Notes under the pieces: model-generated
Seen by the model: the letters and a program-made list of their open reading frames with translations, nothing else
What the model was told of the DNA's origin: nothing
Database searches by the model: none
Made by a program: the position numbers and the translations under genes
Shown here: in pieces, positions 18,467 to 30,109 of the stretch
How positions within the stretch are numbered: position 1 is the first letter of the stretch
How the letters are laid out: each line of letters opens with the position of its first letter
NCBI GenBank assembly: GCA_036924835.1
Contig: JBAGRR010000001.1
Location: 744,001 to 808,000, forward strand
Reading direction: 5' to 3'
Length of the DNA: 64,000 nt
From: Nitrobacteraceae bacterium AZCC 1564
GTDB lineage: Bacteria > Pseudomonadota > Alphaproteobacteria > Rhizobiales > Xanthobacteraceae

Positions 18467-19825
18467 ATGCGTATATTCAAGCTGTCCACCTCCATTCTTG
18501 CTCTGACAGTTCTGCCGCATATTGCATCAGCGCAAACCGCTGCTCAGTCTTTTCCAGCGACACTTGCCGGACACGCTGTGATGCCGGCAGAATCCTTTGT
18601 CGACGCACCGGCAGACGCGCCTGCTGATCTCAAAACCTCTGGTAAGTTCACCACCGGTACACGTGTTGATACGGTCGGCGCGATCGAGGGCAAATCCTTC
18701 GATCGCCCCACCGGCGTCAAAATTCCTTTCAAGGGGCAACCGCTGCAAGGTCATTCCGGCATCAAGAAGATGACCGACGGTACATTCTGGGTGCTCACCG
18801 ACAATGGCTTCGGCAGCAAGGCGAACTCACCGGACGCGATGCTGTTCCTGAACCGCTATCGGATCGATTGGACCAAGGGGATGCTGGAAAAGACCGAAAC
18901 GATTTTCCTGCATGATCCGGACAAGAAGGTCCCCTTCCGTATCGTCAATGAAGGCACCGACAAGCGCTATTTGACTGGTGCAGATTTCGACACCGAAAGC
19001 TTCCAGCCCATCGGCGATAAGATCTGGATCGGCGATGAATTCGGCCCTTATCTCTTGCGGGTCGATAAAACCGGAAAGGTTGAAGCTGTCTTCGAGACCA
19101 TGATCGACGGCAAGCCAGCGCGCTCTCCAGACCATTATTCGATCACTGCACCTGCGACCCCAACTGCCCAGGTCGCATTCAACGTCCGTCGCTCCAAAGG
19201 CTACGAGGGCATGGCTGCATCACCGGACGGCAAGTTCCTATATCCGCTCCTTGAAGGCCCGATCTGGGACGCCGAGAAGAAGGATTGGGAAAAGACTGCT
19301 GATGGCAAAGAGTATCTCCGCATTCTTGAATTCGATGTCGCTGCCGGAAAATGGACGGGCCGCTACTGGAAGTATGTTCTGGAGGAGAACGGTTTTGCGA
19401 TCGGTGATTTCAACATGATCGACGCGACAACTGGCCTGATCATCGAACGCGATAACGGTGAAGGTACGGCGGACAAGGCCTGCGAGGGCGGGAAGAAGCC
19501 GGATTGCTTTCATGACATCGCAAAATTCAAGCGCGTCTACAAGATCGAGATGTCGGATGCGAATGCCAACAATGCAGTTCGCAAGATCGGCTACATCGAC
19601 CTGATGAAAATCAGCGATCCAGATAAAAAAGCGCGCAAGGCTCTGAACGACGGCGTGCTCAAGCTCCCGTTCTGGACCATCGAGAATGTTGACATCGTCG
19701 ATCCGCAACACATCATTGTCGGCAACGATAACAACCTACCCTATTCGTCCAGCCGGGATCCGAACAAGGCTGACGACAACGAGTTCGTCCTGCTGAATGT
19801 TACGGAATTCCTGAAAGCGCGATAA
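18467..19825 (+). CDS. Secreted esterase-like/phytase-like protein
   Basis: A 452-residue protein from the ATG at 18467, preceded by CGGAGA; two further in-frame codons upstream (18458) are also possible. Residues 1-22 form a Sec signal peptide ending in ASA-QT, so it is periplasmic. The mature part contains the esterase-like phytase-family features HSGIKKMTDGTFWVLTDNGFG, EGMAASPDGKFLYPLLEG and GLIIERDNGEG, consistent with a beta-propeller. The substrate is unknown; phosphate esters are possible. It is followed by a strong terminator. Confidence 0.82.
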   Translation: MRIFKLSTSILALTVLPHIASAQTAAQSFPATLAGHAVMPAESFVDAPADAPADLKTSGKFTTGTRVDTVGAIEGKSFDRPTGVKIPFKGQPLQGHSGIKKMTDGTFWVLTDNGFGSKANSPDAMLFLNRYRIDWTKGMLEKTETIFLHDPDKKVPFRIVNEGTDKRYLTGADFDTESFQPIGDKIWIGDEFGPYLLRVDKTGKVEAVFETMIDGKPARSPDHYSITAPATPTAQVAFNVRRSKGYEGMAASPDGKFLYPLLEGPIWDAEKKDWEKTADGKEYLRILEFDVAAGKWTGRYWKYVLEENGFAIGDFNMIDATTGLIIERDNGEGTADKACEGGKKPDCFHDIAKFKRVYKIEMSDANANNAVRKIGYIDLMKISDPDKKARKALNDGVLKLPFWTIENVDIVDPQHIIVGNDNNLPYSSSRDPNKADDNEFVLLNVTEFLKAR

Positions 19826-19845
19826 TCTGAGCCAGAAAAACAAAG

Positions 19846-19874
19846 AAGGGCCGCCTCACTCGGGGCGGCCTTTT
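19846..19874 (+). terminator. Rho-independent terminator
   Basis: A stem of GGCCGCC pairing with GGCGGCC, extended by a G-U and A-T pairs, with a 7-nt loop and followed by TTTT. It lies 20 bp after the phytase-like gene and also before the convergent tusA. Confidence 0.85.
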
Positions 19875-19894
19875 GCGCCCCAAAATGGCTCTGC

Positions 19895-20137
19895 CTATTC
19901 CGACTGCGCCGCAGCGACCTTGTCGATGACGAACACGATCCGTGCCTCGCTGCGTTCGAGGATTTCGACCCGGTCCCCCGTTTCACGGATCAAGTTCGGA
20001 ATATCGATGACGGACAACGGATCGGTGCAATGCACCTCCAGCCGGTCACCCGCTGCAAGTCGTTTCAACGCCTTACGCGTTCTGTAAACCGGAAGCGGAC
20101 ATTTAAGGCCCATCAGATCGAGCTTGGTCGAATTCAT
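19895..20137 (-). CDS. tusA: TusA-family sulfurtransferase
   Basis: An 80-residue SirA/TusA-like protein. The active Cys lies in the family motif KCPLP (residues 12-16), followed by the helix VYRTRKALKRL and the GDRLEVHCTDP strand. It carries sulfane sulfur as a persulfide for tRNA thiolation or molybdenum cofactor sulfuration. It sits 6 bp after mobB on the same strand, which fits a role in molybdenum cofactor maturation. Confidence 0.88.
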   Translation of the reverse strand: MNSTKLDLMGLKCPLPVYRTRKALKRLAAGDRLEVHCTDPLSVIDIPNLIRETGDRVEILERSEARIVFVIDKVAAAQSE

Positions 20138-20143
20138 GGACGA

Positions 20144-20671
20144 TCAGCTTCCTAACGCCTTGCTGGCCATGATCTCATCGATAGGCGCTGCGGATGCAAG
20201 GATCATGGTCGCGATCGCCGGGATATCATTCAGATCAGCCTGGGGCAGCCGCGTGTCAATCTTTTGATCCGTCGCGATGCCAACGATCGCCGGGTCATCG
20301 GGAAACAACAGTGTCTTGCCGTTGACTGCACGATAAACTTCAATTTTGGGATGTGTATCGGCCTTAAATCCCTCCACCACGACCAGATCAACTGGCGACA
20401 TCCGCCTAAGATGTTCCCGCAGAGATGGTTCGGGCGCATCGCGAAGTTCATGCATCAACGCCCAGCGGCGACCCGATGAGATCAGAACCTCGGTTGCACC
20501 TGACTGCCGATGAACCCACGAATCCTTTCCCGGCACATCGACATCGAAGTTATGATGCGCGTGCTTGATGGTGGAAATTCTTAGACCTTTGGCAACAAAA
20601 TGCGGGATGAGGCGCGTCAGCAAGGTTGTCTTGCCTGCTCCGCTCCACCCCGCCAGTCCTATAACCTTCAT
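20144..20671 (-). CDS. mobB: Molybdopterin-guanine dinucleotide biosynthesis adaptor protein
   Basis: A 175-residue GTPase with the Walker A motif GWSGAGKTTLL (residues 8-18) and the family motif TIKHAHHNFDVDVPGKDS. VVVEGFKADTHPKIEVYR follows in the middle. It assists MobA in attaching GMP to molybdopterin. It is divergent from mobA across a 206-bp gap containing a damaged hairpin element, and is followed by tusA. Confidence 0.92.
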   Translation of the reverse strand: MKVIGLAGWSGAGKTTLLTRLIPHFVAKGLRISTIKHAHHNFDVDVPGKDSWVHRQSGATEVLISSGRRWALMHELRDAPEPSLREHLRRMSPVDLVVVEGFKADTHPKIEVYRAVNGKTLLFPDDPAIVGIATDQKIDTRLPQADLNDIPAIATMILASAAPIDEIMASKALGS

Positions 20672-20707
20672 TCCATCCTCCGACCCTCTTTCAAGGGCAG
20701 CTAAACA

Positions 20708-20780
20708 CTAGCGTCCCGAATCCGAAGGTCGCCTCATAATGCAGCGCACCTCGTAGCGAATTTCTGAACCACCACACTAG
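20708..20780. repeat. Chimeric single CTAG hairpin element
   Basis: One 73-bp CTAG-bounded element. Read on the minus strand, its left arm matches hairpin 1 of the unit at 9112-9278, while its loop and right arm match hairpin 2 of that unit. The two arms therefore pair poorly. This is what a deletion between the two hairpins of a full unit would leave, with the joint near a shared TTCGCT/TCCGCT. Confidence 0.8.
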
Positions 20781-20796
20781 CCGTCCAATATCATAT

Positions 20797-20833
20797 AGAT
20801 TGGGTCCAGCGACCTAATTGTTGGACCCAATCT
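20797..20833. other. Perfect 12-bp inverted repeat before mobA
   Basis: AGATTGGGTCCA and TGGACCCAATCT are perfect complements separated by 13 nt, ending 44 bp before the mobA start. It lacks CTAG ends and so is not one of the hairpin units. It could be an operator, an mRNA leader hairpin or the scar of an insertion. No T-run follows. Confidence 0.7.
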
Positions 20834-20877
20834 GGCCCGATCCTTGACCCGATTCTTGGCCCGGAGAACTGGCGAAA

Positions 20878-21513
20878 ATGACTGACGATTCTCCCAAAAC
20901 ACTCGGCGTCCTGCTTGCCGGTGGGCTGGCTCGGCGAATGGGGGGCGGCGACAAGCCCATGCGGACAATCGGCGGCCGGACCATCATGGAGCGCGTGATC
21001 GCACGATTGGCGCCCCAATGCGATCAGCTCATCCTTAACGCCAACGGCGACCCTTCCCGTTTTGTGGCGTTTGGCCTTCCCATAGTCGCCGACGACATCG
21101 AAGGCTTCGCGGGCCCGCTCGCCGGCGTGCTGGCCGCGCTCGACTGGAGCGCGGTACACAGGCCCGACATTGACTGGGTGCTCAGCACTGCCACGGACTG
21201 CCCGTTTTTGCCGCGTGACCTCGTTAAACGCCTCCATCAGACCAGAGCTGCGGACGGAGCTCAAATCGCGGTCGCTGCGTCTGGCGGACATGTCCACCAT
21301 GTGGTCGCGCTGTGGAATGTGTCGCTGCGTGACCAATTGCGTGATGCGCTGGTGAAAGAAGATATCCGCAAGGTCGGCTTCTGGATGTCGCGCTATAAGC
21401 CTGTCACGGCTACCTGGCCGGATGCACCGCTCGATCCGTTCTTCAACGCCAACACGATCGAAGATATCGCCGAAGCGGAGCGGCTTGCCGTGCTGGACCA
21501 AGAGTCGCGTTGA
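20878..21513 (+). CDS. mobA: Molybdenum cofactor guanylyltransferase
   Basis: A 211-residue nucleotidyltransferase. The GTP-binding signature [17 protein letters not shown] is at residues 12-28. The [15 protein letters not shown] block with the metal-binding Asp follows, and the C-terminal [15 protein letters not shown] is typical of MobA. It transfers GMP from GTP to molybdopterin, making the bis-MGD cofactor of DMSO-reductase-type enzymes. It is divergent from mobB. Confidence 0.93.
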   Translation: MTDDSPKTLGVLLAGGLARRMGGGDKPMRTIGGRTIMERVIARLAPQCDQLILNANGDPSRFVAFGLPIVADDIEGFAGPLAGVLAALDWSAVHRPDIDWVLSTATDCPFLPRDLVKRLHQTRAADGAQIAVAASGGHVHHVVALWNVSLRDQLRDALVKEDIRKVGFWMSRYKPVTATWPDAPLDPFFNANTIEDIAEAERLAVLDQESR

Positions 21514-21520
21514 GCGAGAG

Positions 21521-21964
21521 CTATTCTATCATCGCCGAATAGAGTTCGAATTCATTACGGACCCGGCGCAGCTGTTTCAACAGCTCATCCGTTTTGAACT
21601 TTCGGGCCACAGATGCCAGAGCAACGAGTTGATCCGCCTCCGGCGGCGCGGGCAACAACAACAGAAAAACCAGGTCGACCAGTTGACCATCAATCGCCTC
21701 AAAGTCGATGGCTGGCTTGAGCCTCGCCATCACACCATAAGGCTTCTTCACCATCGGCAATCTGGCATGCGGAATGGCAACCCCTCGCCCCATTCCGGTC
21801 GAGCCCAAATCTTCGCGCTTCAGCAGCTCAGACGCGATGTATTCCGCCTGCAAACCGAGATTAGACGCGGCCTTCTTCGAGAGCTCCTGCAGGAGTTGCT
21901 GTTTATTTGCCGCCCGCGCATCGAAAATTACGTCGGCCGGGGCGAGAAAATCAGAAATTGTCAT
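21521..21964 (-). CDS. ptsN: Nitrogen-PTS EIIA protein
   Basis: A 147-residue protein from the ATG at 21964, chosen because GGAG lies five bases upstream; in-frame starts at 21967 and 22015 also exist. It is a single EIIA domain with the phospho-acceptor His in GRGVAIPHARL. In the nitrogen PTS it takes phosphate from NPr and controls potassium uptake and other targets by protein contact. Here it lies directly downstream of kdpE on the same strand. EIIA(Ntr) is known to contact KdpD in enterobacteria and rhizobia, so the arrangement is functionally apt. Confidence 0.88.
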   Translation of the reverse strand: MTISDFLAPADVIFDARAANKQQLLQELSKKAASNLGLQAEYIASELLKREDLGSTGMGRGVAIPHARLPMVKKPYGVMARLKPAIDFEAIDGQLVDLVFLLLLPAPPEADQLVALASVARKFKTDELLKQLRRVRNEFELYSAMIE

Positions 21965-22017
21965 CATAACTCCGGAGCTGCGAAATCCAGAACGGGCCGC
22001 CATCGGTTGCATCATTG

Positions 22018-22707
22018 TCAGTCCGGAGCACGAAGCCTGTAACCGATACCGGTCTCGGTCAGGACATACTGAGGTTGTTCCGCATCTCCCTCGATCTTTT
22101 GCCGAAGCTGACGAACATAAACGCGCAGGTATTGAGCGTCCGTCAGTTCATCCCAAAGTTCGTGCAGCAGAAACTTGTGAGTGAGGACCTTGCCTGCATG
22201 CTGTACCAAGACGCGCAGAAGGTCGTACTCCTTCGGAGAAAGTTTGACTTCCTTGTCACCAACTTTCACGATCCGTCGCACCAAATCGACGGAAAGATCT
22301 CCCGTGCGGAATACCGGACGTTCGCCGTGAACCTGTAATTGATGGCGCAGCGCCGCGCGTATACGCGCGAGCAGTTCATCCATGCCGAAAGGCTTGGTGA
22401 CGTAATCGTCGGCTCCAAGGTCAAGCGCCTGAACCTTACCGGCTTCATCTCCCCGGCTTGAAAGAACGATGATCGGAACACTGTCGTTGCGTGCACGAAC
22501 GGTCCGCAACAATTCATGTCCCTGAATATCTGGCAGCCCAAGATCAAGAATGACCAAATCAGGTTTGCTTTCGAGCAATTCCAGCGCAGTCTTGCCGTTT
22601 GGCGCGTCAAGAATTTCGTACCCTTGCGTGCTCAGCCCCATCCGCAACAGCTTGCGGATGGGTGGCTCATCATCGACCACAAGAATTTTGAGTGGGGCAG
22701 CGCTCAT
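22018..22707 (-). CDS. kdpE: Potassium-responsive response regulator
   Basis: A 229-residue OmpR/PhoB-type regulator. The receiver domain has the phospho-acceptor Asp in DLVILDLGLPDIQG (near residue 55) and Lys in DDYVTKPFG. The C-terminal winged helix contains LSPKEYDLLRVLVQHAGKV. It would activate kdpFABC under potassium limitation. The start overlaps the end of kdpD by 4 bases, as usual for this pair. Its own kinase is broken in this sequence. Confidence 0.93.
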   Translation of the reverse strand: MSAAPLKILVVDDEPPIRKLLRMGLSTQGYEILDAPNGKTALELLESKPDLVILDLGLPDIQGHELLRTVRARNDSVPIIVLSSRGDEAGKVQALDLGADDYVTKPFGMDELLARIRAALRHQLQVHGERPVFRTGDLSVDLVRRIVKVGDKEVKLSPKEYDLLRVLVQHAGKVLTHKFLLHELWDELTDAQYLRVYVRQLRQKIEGDAEQPQYVLTETGIGYRLRAPD

Positions 22708-23462
22708 GCTGCGGTATCCAGTTTTTCTGTGACTTTCGGGATGGGAAGTTTGATCATGATAATTGCGCCTGTCCGATCGGTTCTGTTTGCCGCTGAAATT
22801 GTCCCATGCATGGCTTCGACGAAGCCGCGGGAGATTGCAAGTCCTAGCCCCGTTCCAGGTCGAACATGATCACCTTTCTGTACGCGATAAAATTTATCAA
22901 AGACGTTTTCAAGCTCATCTGCTGGGATGCCATCCCCCTCATCAAGAATCTGCAGAGAAACTGAATTTTCCTCTCGCCAACCCTGGATCTGTATGAGACT
23001 GCCCGCGGGCGCGTATTTTGCCGCATTGTCGAGCAGATTAAACAAGACCTGTTCGAACAGAACTGCATCCAATTGCAGCATCGGAAGCTCAGCCGGAAGT
23101 GCAAGCTCGACGCGGTGATGAATAAGAATTTTGCTCGCCCGCCGCAAAGCACTTCCCACCACTTCACTGAGATCATGAGGTGCAGCATTCGGTACAATTG
23201 CTCCGGACTCGAGTTTGGTCATATCGAGCAGGTTGGCAATGAATCGATTGAGCCGCTCAGACTCATCAATGATGGTCGCGAGCAAGTCACCCTTTTCGGC
23301 ATCAGTCAGCCGGGTCGAGAGATCTCGCAAAGTACTGGCGGAGCCGAGAACCGACGACAACGGCGTTTTCAAATCATGAGAAATCGACGTCAGCAACGCC
23401 GACCGCAGCCGATCCGTTTCCACCATCCGCTTCACGTGATCGATGTCCTCAACGAGCCGCAC
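22704..23462 (-). pseudogene. kdpD: KdpD C-terminal kinase part, out of frame with the N-terminal part
   Basis: 252 residues containing the HisKA domain (His in ISHDLKTPLSSVLGSAS) and the HATPase domain (NLLDNAAKYAP, DEGDGIP, GTGLGLAISRG). It continues the upstream KdpD fragment after a +1 shift. Removing one G at 23486/23487 restores DQAALAIERV and a single ORF of about 908 codons. A GTG at 23462 could in principle start separate translation, giving a soluble kinase core without its sensor. Whether the shift is real or a sequencing error is not decidable here. Confidence 0.85.
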
Positions 23463-23466
23463 GCGC

Positions 23467-25428
23467 TCAATCGCGAGCGCGGCCTGGATCCATCAAGGCG
23501 TCCAGCAGGCGCGTCTGATCGGGTGTCAGGATCGGCCCTGATCGGTCATCATCAATACCGACCACCCCAATCGGGCCACGTCCGGTTCGCATCGGCAGAA
23601 ATAGTCGTTTTGCTCCGGGCAGCGTATCCGATCCCCGTCCCGCGGGCCGGTCATTGCTCCACGCCCAATTCGCCGCCGCAAGATCCGCCTGGTCGAGTTC
23701 GTCCTCCGGCGGATAGCCGGCCTTCACAACAATCGTACCGCCCTCAGGCAACAACAGAACAACGCGAACCTTCAGCATCAATGCGGTCTGATAAGCCGTG
23801 GCCCACAACACATCATCCAAGGTTCCGGTTCCAGCGAGTTTCCGGCTGAAGGAGTAAAGATACTCGGTCGCGCGCGCCCTGCTCGTTGCGACCAACGCCT
23901 GCGTCCGCACCCGTGCAGCGACATTCGAAACGAGAACCGCAATCAAGATAAAGAAGAAGAAAGCAGCAATGTTGGTCGGATCGGAAATGGTGAATGTGTA
24001 GGTCGGCGGTAAAAAGAAGAAGTTGTAGCAAAGCGAAGCCGTGATGCTCGCCAGTAAAGATGGCAACAGGCCATAGCGGACTGCGACGCTCACAACGACA
24101 GTCAGAAATACCAGATCGACATTCTCGATGCCGAACAAGGGCTGGATCAACAAGCTTACGCCGAGAGCAACGCCGACCAGCAACAGCGCCATCGCGTAAG
24201 GAAGTGGATCCCGACGCGCTAACGATTCAGCTGTCCGCACCCCTTTTTGAAGTGAAGCGTCCTGATCAAGCTCGTCGCCGGCGATCACGTGAACGCTGAT
24301 GTTGCCCGCACGCCGCACAAGATCGTGGACGATCGAGCCACGAACAAGCTCAAACCACCACGTTCTGGTCGATTTTCCGATGACGATCTGAGTGACGTTG
24401 TTTGCACGCGAAAAATTCAGAACATCGTCTGCAATCCGCCGTTCCACTGCGGGAATAGTAAGGACGTCGGCTCCTAATGTTTCTGCCAGCCGTAATGTCG
24501 CTGCGATGCGATCACGCTCGACATCCGTTAACTGCAGGCTCCGCCGCGTCTCGATGTAGACCGCGGTCCATGGCGCGTGCAAACGATCAGCCAGACGCTT
24601 TGTATAACGAACAAGCCCGGCGGAGCGCGGATCTTCACTGACGCAAACCAGAATACGCTCGCCCGCAGCCCATGGCCCGGGGATAGCATTGGCCTGCATA
24701 TGATTAAGGAGCTGCTCGTCAACCCGTTCTGCAGTTCGGCGTAACGCAAGTTCTCGCAATGCTGTTAGGTTACCGGGGGAAAAATAGTGCTCCAACGCCC
24801 GTTCGGCCTGCTTCGGAACATAGACCTTCCCATCCTTAAGACGCTGGATCAGGTCATTCGGTGTCAGGTCGACAAGTTCGATATCGTCTGCGCGATCGAT
24901 GATCGAATCCGGAACGGTTTCCCGCACCCGCACGCGCGTGATCTGCGCGACAACGTCGTTCAGACTTTCAATGTGTTGGATGTTGACGGCCGTATAGACA
25001 TCAATGCCATTGTCCAACAGTTCCTCTACATCAAGATAGCGCTTTGGATGGCGGCTGCCCGGCGCGTTTGTGTGCGCTAGCTCATCCACGATGGCTATCT
25101 TCGGACGCCTCGCGAGCAACGCATCGAGGTCCATCTCTTCCAGAATCTGGCCTTTGTAATCCAACTGCCTGCGGGGCAGAACTTCGAGACCGATCAGAAG
25201 CGCCTGGGTTTCTACCCGACCGTGGGTTTCGACAACGCCAACCACCACGTCCACGCCCGTCTTTAACTTGGCGTGCGCGCCTTGCAGCATTTCATAGGTC
25301 TTACCGACGCCAGGAGCCGCCCCAAGAAATATCTTGAGGCGGCCTCCATTTCCCTCTTCGCGTCGTGCGGCCTCAAGCAGAGCTTCCGGCGACGGTCGTT
25401 GTTCAGAATCGCGAGTGGTGATCGCCAT
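23467..25428 (-). pseudogene. kdpD: KdpD N-terminal sensor part, truncated by a frameshift
   Basis: 653 residues covering the KdpD domain (Walker A GAAPGVGKTYEML, IVDELAHTNAPGSRH), a UspA-like domain, four membrane segments (about residues 400-500) and a GAF domain. Translation then shifts and stops at DPGRARD. The normal protein is one chain of about 900 residues. No Shine-Dalgarno precedes the start: a hairpin unit ends only 9 bp upstream, where a leader would be expected. It lies between kdpC and kdpE. Confidence 0.88.
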
Positions 25429-25437
25429 CAGCCATTT

Positions 25438-25604
25438 CTAGCGGTTCGATTCTAACATTTGCAATCTGTCTCGCGGATACTTTTGCAAATGTTAGAATCA
25501 AAGAACCACTAGCAAATATAAGCTGCTAGTGGAGCTTTGGATTTGACATTCGCCAAACGAACCCGCTGCTTGACCGGGAGCGAATGTCAAATCCGCTCCA
25601 CTAG
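25438..25604. repeat. Bipartite CTAG double-hairpin unit inside the kdp operon
   Basis: Hairpins at 25438-25512 and 25526-25604 with a 13-nt spacer. The inner stems are perfect (17 bp around GATTCTAACATTTGCAA and 15 bp around GGATTTGACATTCGC) but differ in sequence from the units at 9 and 14 kb. The unit fills most of the 202-bp gap between kdpC and kdpD. Confidence 0.9.
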
Positions 25605-25630
25605 TCCTCACGCCGCCTCGTGTGGCGGCT

Positions 25631-26236
25631 TTAGTTCGCGGCTGCACGATCCAGCGCCATATTGAGCGCTAACACATTCACGCGAGGCTCACCGAGAATA
25701 CCAGCAAGTCGTCCCTCGATGCGATCGTTCACGAGCTTGCGAACGCTATCTTCGGACATTTTACGCGCTTTCGCAACGCGAGACACCTGAAACAGAGCCG
25801 CTTCCGGAGAGATATGGGGATCGAGACCGCTACCCGTTGTTGTGACCAGGTCCACCGGCACAGGCATCGAGGGGTTTTCTGCCTTCAGCTTCTCGACGTC
25901 CTCCGTCAGACGATCACTTAGCGCCTTGCTGGTGGGACCGAGGTTAGAGCCGGTCGAACTCGCTGCATTGTATGGCGAAGGAACGGTTTTGGTTGAGTCG
26001 TTCGGGTCGGCAGCCGTGGTCGCCGAGGGGCGACCATGGAAGTATCCATCTCCCTTGAACTCCTGACCGATCAGGGCTGATCCAACGACTTTCCCATCCT
26101 TTTCGATCAGGCTCCCCTGTGCCTGATAGGGAAAGAGTGTTCCTGCGATACCGGTCATGGCCAGCGGATAGGCAAGACCAGTGATAGCAGTCAATCCGAT
26201 GACCATGACCAGGGCCGAGCGAATTTCCTTCAACAT
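25631..26236 (-). CDS. kdpC: Potassium-transporting ATPase subunit C
   Basis: A 201-residue protein with one N-terminal membrane helix (about residues 8-30) and a periplasmic domain. Conserved segments include [18 protein letters not shown] and the C-terminal [16 protein letters not shown]. It stabilises the KdpFABC complex. It lies 11 bp after kdpB. kdpD does not follow at once because a hairpin unit intervenes. Confidence 0.95.
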   Translation of the reverse strand: MLKEIRSALVMVIGLTAITGLAYPLAMTGIAGTLFPYQAQGSLIEKDGKVVGSALIGQEFKGDGYFHGRPSATTAADPNDSTKTVPSPYNAASSTGSNLGPTSKALSDRLTEDVEKLKAENPSMPVPVDLVTTTGSGLDPHISPEAALFQVSRVAKARKMSEDSVRKLVNDRIEGRLAGILGEPRVNVLALNMALDRAAAN

Positions 26237-26247
26237 GACTTGCCTCC

Positions 26248-28365
26248 TCAGGCCAGATGCAAGGCGTTTACGACAATGTCGATCGCCTTGATGCCAACGA
26301 ACGGAATAATGATGCCACCGACGCCATAGATCAGCAGGTTACGGCTTAACAGCGCGCCGGCACCAATTGGCTTGTAGGCGACGCCCTTCAACGCGAGGGG
26401 AATCAACGCGATGATAATGATCGCATTGAAGATGATCGCCGAAAGGATCGCACTTTGCGGGCTTGAAAGATGCATGATGTTCAATGCCTGCAACTGCGGA
26501 TAGAAGGCGAGGAAGATCGCGGGAATGATCGCGAAATACTTCGCCACGTCATTGGCGATCGAGAACGTGGTGAGGGCACCGCGCGTCATCAGCAATTGCT
26601 TACCGATCTCGACGACTTCAATCAGCTTGGTCGGGTTTGAATCGAGGTCGACCATGTTTCCGGCTTCGCGAGCGGCCTGTGTACCGGTGTTCATCGCCAC
26701 GCCGACATCGGCCTGCGCCAGTGCCGGAGCGTCGTTGGTCCCGTCGCCGCACATGGCAACGAGCTTGCCTTTCGCCTGCTCATCACGAATGAGCTTGAGC
26801 TTATCCTCGGGCGTCGCCTGGGCCAGGAAGTCATCGACCCCCGCTTCTGCCGCGATGGCGGCCGCTGTCATCGGGTTGTCGCCCGTGATCATGATGGTGC
26901 GAATGCCCATGCGGCGCAGTTCGGCAAAGCGTTCGCGAATTCCGCCCTTGACGATGTCCTTCAGGTGGATGACGCCCAAGAGCTTTCCGTCGCGGGCAAC
27001 GGCGAGAGGCGTACCGCCCGACTTCGCAATCTCATCCGAAATCGCGCGGATTTCCCTCGCCCCATCAATGTCGACCGAGGGAATAACGCGGACAGCACTT
27101 CCCCCTGCCGCAGCCAAGGCTCGGGGTGTCGGGCCAGCGACGTAAGACAGGATCGCATCGACTGCGCCCTTTCGGACCGAAGAACCACCGGCATCGACAC
27201 CGCTCATGCGCGTTTGCGCGGTGAACGGAATGAAGGTCGCTCCGAGTTCGGCCATGTCACGCCCGCGGATGCCATATTTTTCTTTGGCAAGAACCACGAT
27301 GGAGCGTCCTTCCGGCGTTTCGTCCGCAAGCGAGGCAAGCTGTGCTGCATCAGCAAGTTCCTGCTCGGTCACGCCAGTCACTGGACGAAATGCAGTTGCC
27401 TGACGGTTGCCGAGCGTGATGGTGCCGGTCTTGTCGAGCAGCAGCGTGTCCACGTCGCCCGCTGCTTCCACAGCGCGACCCGACATGGCCAAGACATTAA
27501 AGCGCACCAGGCGATCCATGCCGGCGATGCCGATCGCAGACAACAACGCACCGATGGTGGTCGGGATCAGCGTCACAAACAGCGCAACGAGCACGATGAC
27601 CGAAATCGACCCACCGGCGTAGGCTGCATAGCTTGGAATGGTGACAGTCGCGAACACGAAGATGATCGTCAGACCGGCGAGAAGGATGTTGAGCGCGATC
27701 TCGTTCGGCGTCTTCTGGCGCTCCGCACCTTCCACCAGCTTGATCATACGGTCGATGAACGTGGAGCCCTGAGCCGCAGTAATGCGGACGCGGATCCAGT
27801 CCGAGAGCACCTGTGTCCCACCCGTGACGGCAGAGCGGTCGCCGCCGGATTCACGGATCACAGGAGCCGATTCACCGGTGATTGCCGCCTCATTGACCGA
27901 AGCTACGCCTTCGATCACCTCGCCATCTGACGGGATCGTGTCACCGGCTTCGACCAGGACAATGTCCCCGATCTTCAGGCTGGTGCCCGGAACCATCCGG
28001 TAGGTCATGTCCGAACCGGTCAAAAGCTTGGCCTGGGTCTCAGTCCTGGTTTTCTTCAGAGACTCCGCCTGGGCCTTGCCGCGCCCTTCCGCAACTGCTT
28101 CTGCGAAGTTTGCGAACAGCACCGTAAACCAAAGCCAGAGGATGATCTGGAAGGTGAATCCAAGATTCTCTCCACCGACGACAAGATTGCGGATGAAGAT
28201 AACCGTCGTCAGCGCGGCGACAACCTCCACCACGAACATCACCGGGTTTTTGACCATCGCCCTGGGATCGAGCTTGGTAAAAGAAGCGCCAATCGCGGGA
28301 AGAACGATCTTGGGATCGAACAAGGAAGAGCCTCGCGTCCGCTTCTCTGGCATTAGCGTATCCAT
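26248..28365 (-). CDS. kdpB: Potassium-transporting P-type ATPase subunit B
   Basis: A 705-residue P-type ATPase, full length. It has the phosphorylation motif [13 protein letters not shown], actuator motif [10 protein letters not shown], hinge [18 protein letters not shown] and [20 protein letters not shown]. The membrane segments lie where expected. It hydrolyses ATP to drive potassium uptake through KdpA. It lies between kdpA and kdpC in a compact operon and shows no damage. Confidence 0.97.
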   Translation of the reverse strand: MDTLMPEKRTRGSSLFDPKIVLPAIGASFTKLDPRAMVKNPVMFVVEVVAALTTVIFIRNLVVGGENLGFTFQIILWLWFTVLFANFAEAVAEGRGKAQAESLKKTRTETQAKLLTGSDMTYRMVPGTSLKIGDIVLVEAGDTIPSDGEVIEGVASVNEAAITGESAPVIRESGGDRSAVTGGTQVLSDWIRVRITAAQGSTFIDRMIKLVEGAERQKTPNEIALNILLAGLTIIFVFATVTIPSYAAYAGGSISVIVLVALFVTLIPTTIGALLSAIGIAGMDRLVRFNVLAMSGRAVEAAGDVDTLLLDKTGTITLGNRQATAFRPVTGVTEQELADAAQLASLADETPEGRSIVVLAKEKYGIRGRDMAELGATFIPFTAQTRMSGVDAGGSSVRKGAVDAILSYVAGPTPRALAAAGGSAVRVIPSVDIDGAREIRAISDEIAKSGGTPLAVARDGKLLGVIHLKDIVKGGIRERFAELRRMGIRTIMITGDNPMTAAAIAAEAGVDDFLAQATPEDKLKLIRDEQAKGKLVAMCGDGTNDAPALAQADVGVAMNTGTQAAREAGNMVDLDSNPTKLIEVVEIGKQLLMTRGALTTFSIANDVAKYFAIIPAIFLAFYPQLQALNIMHLSSPQSAILSAIIFNAIIIIALIPLALKGVAYKPIGAGALLSRNLLIYGVGGIIIPFVGIKAIDIVVNALHLA

Positions 28366-28391
28366 TGGATGTAACTCCGAAATGATATCGA

Positions 28392-30095
<1,704 letters not shown>

Positions 30096-30109
30096 GATTG
30101 GTGCGCCTC

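Noticed and set aside
26965..27930. 321-codon open frame on the plus strand
   Set aside because: Antisense to kdpB, which is intact; the composition (Arg/His/Asp-rich) is typical of a shadow frame.
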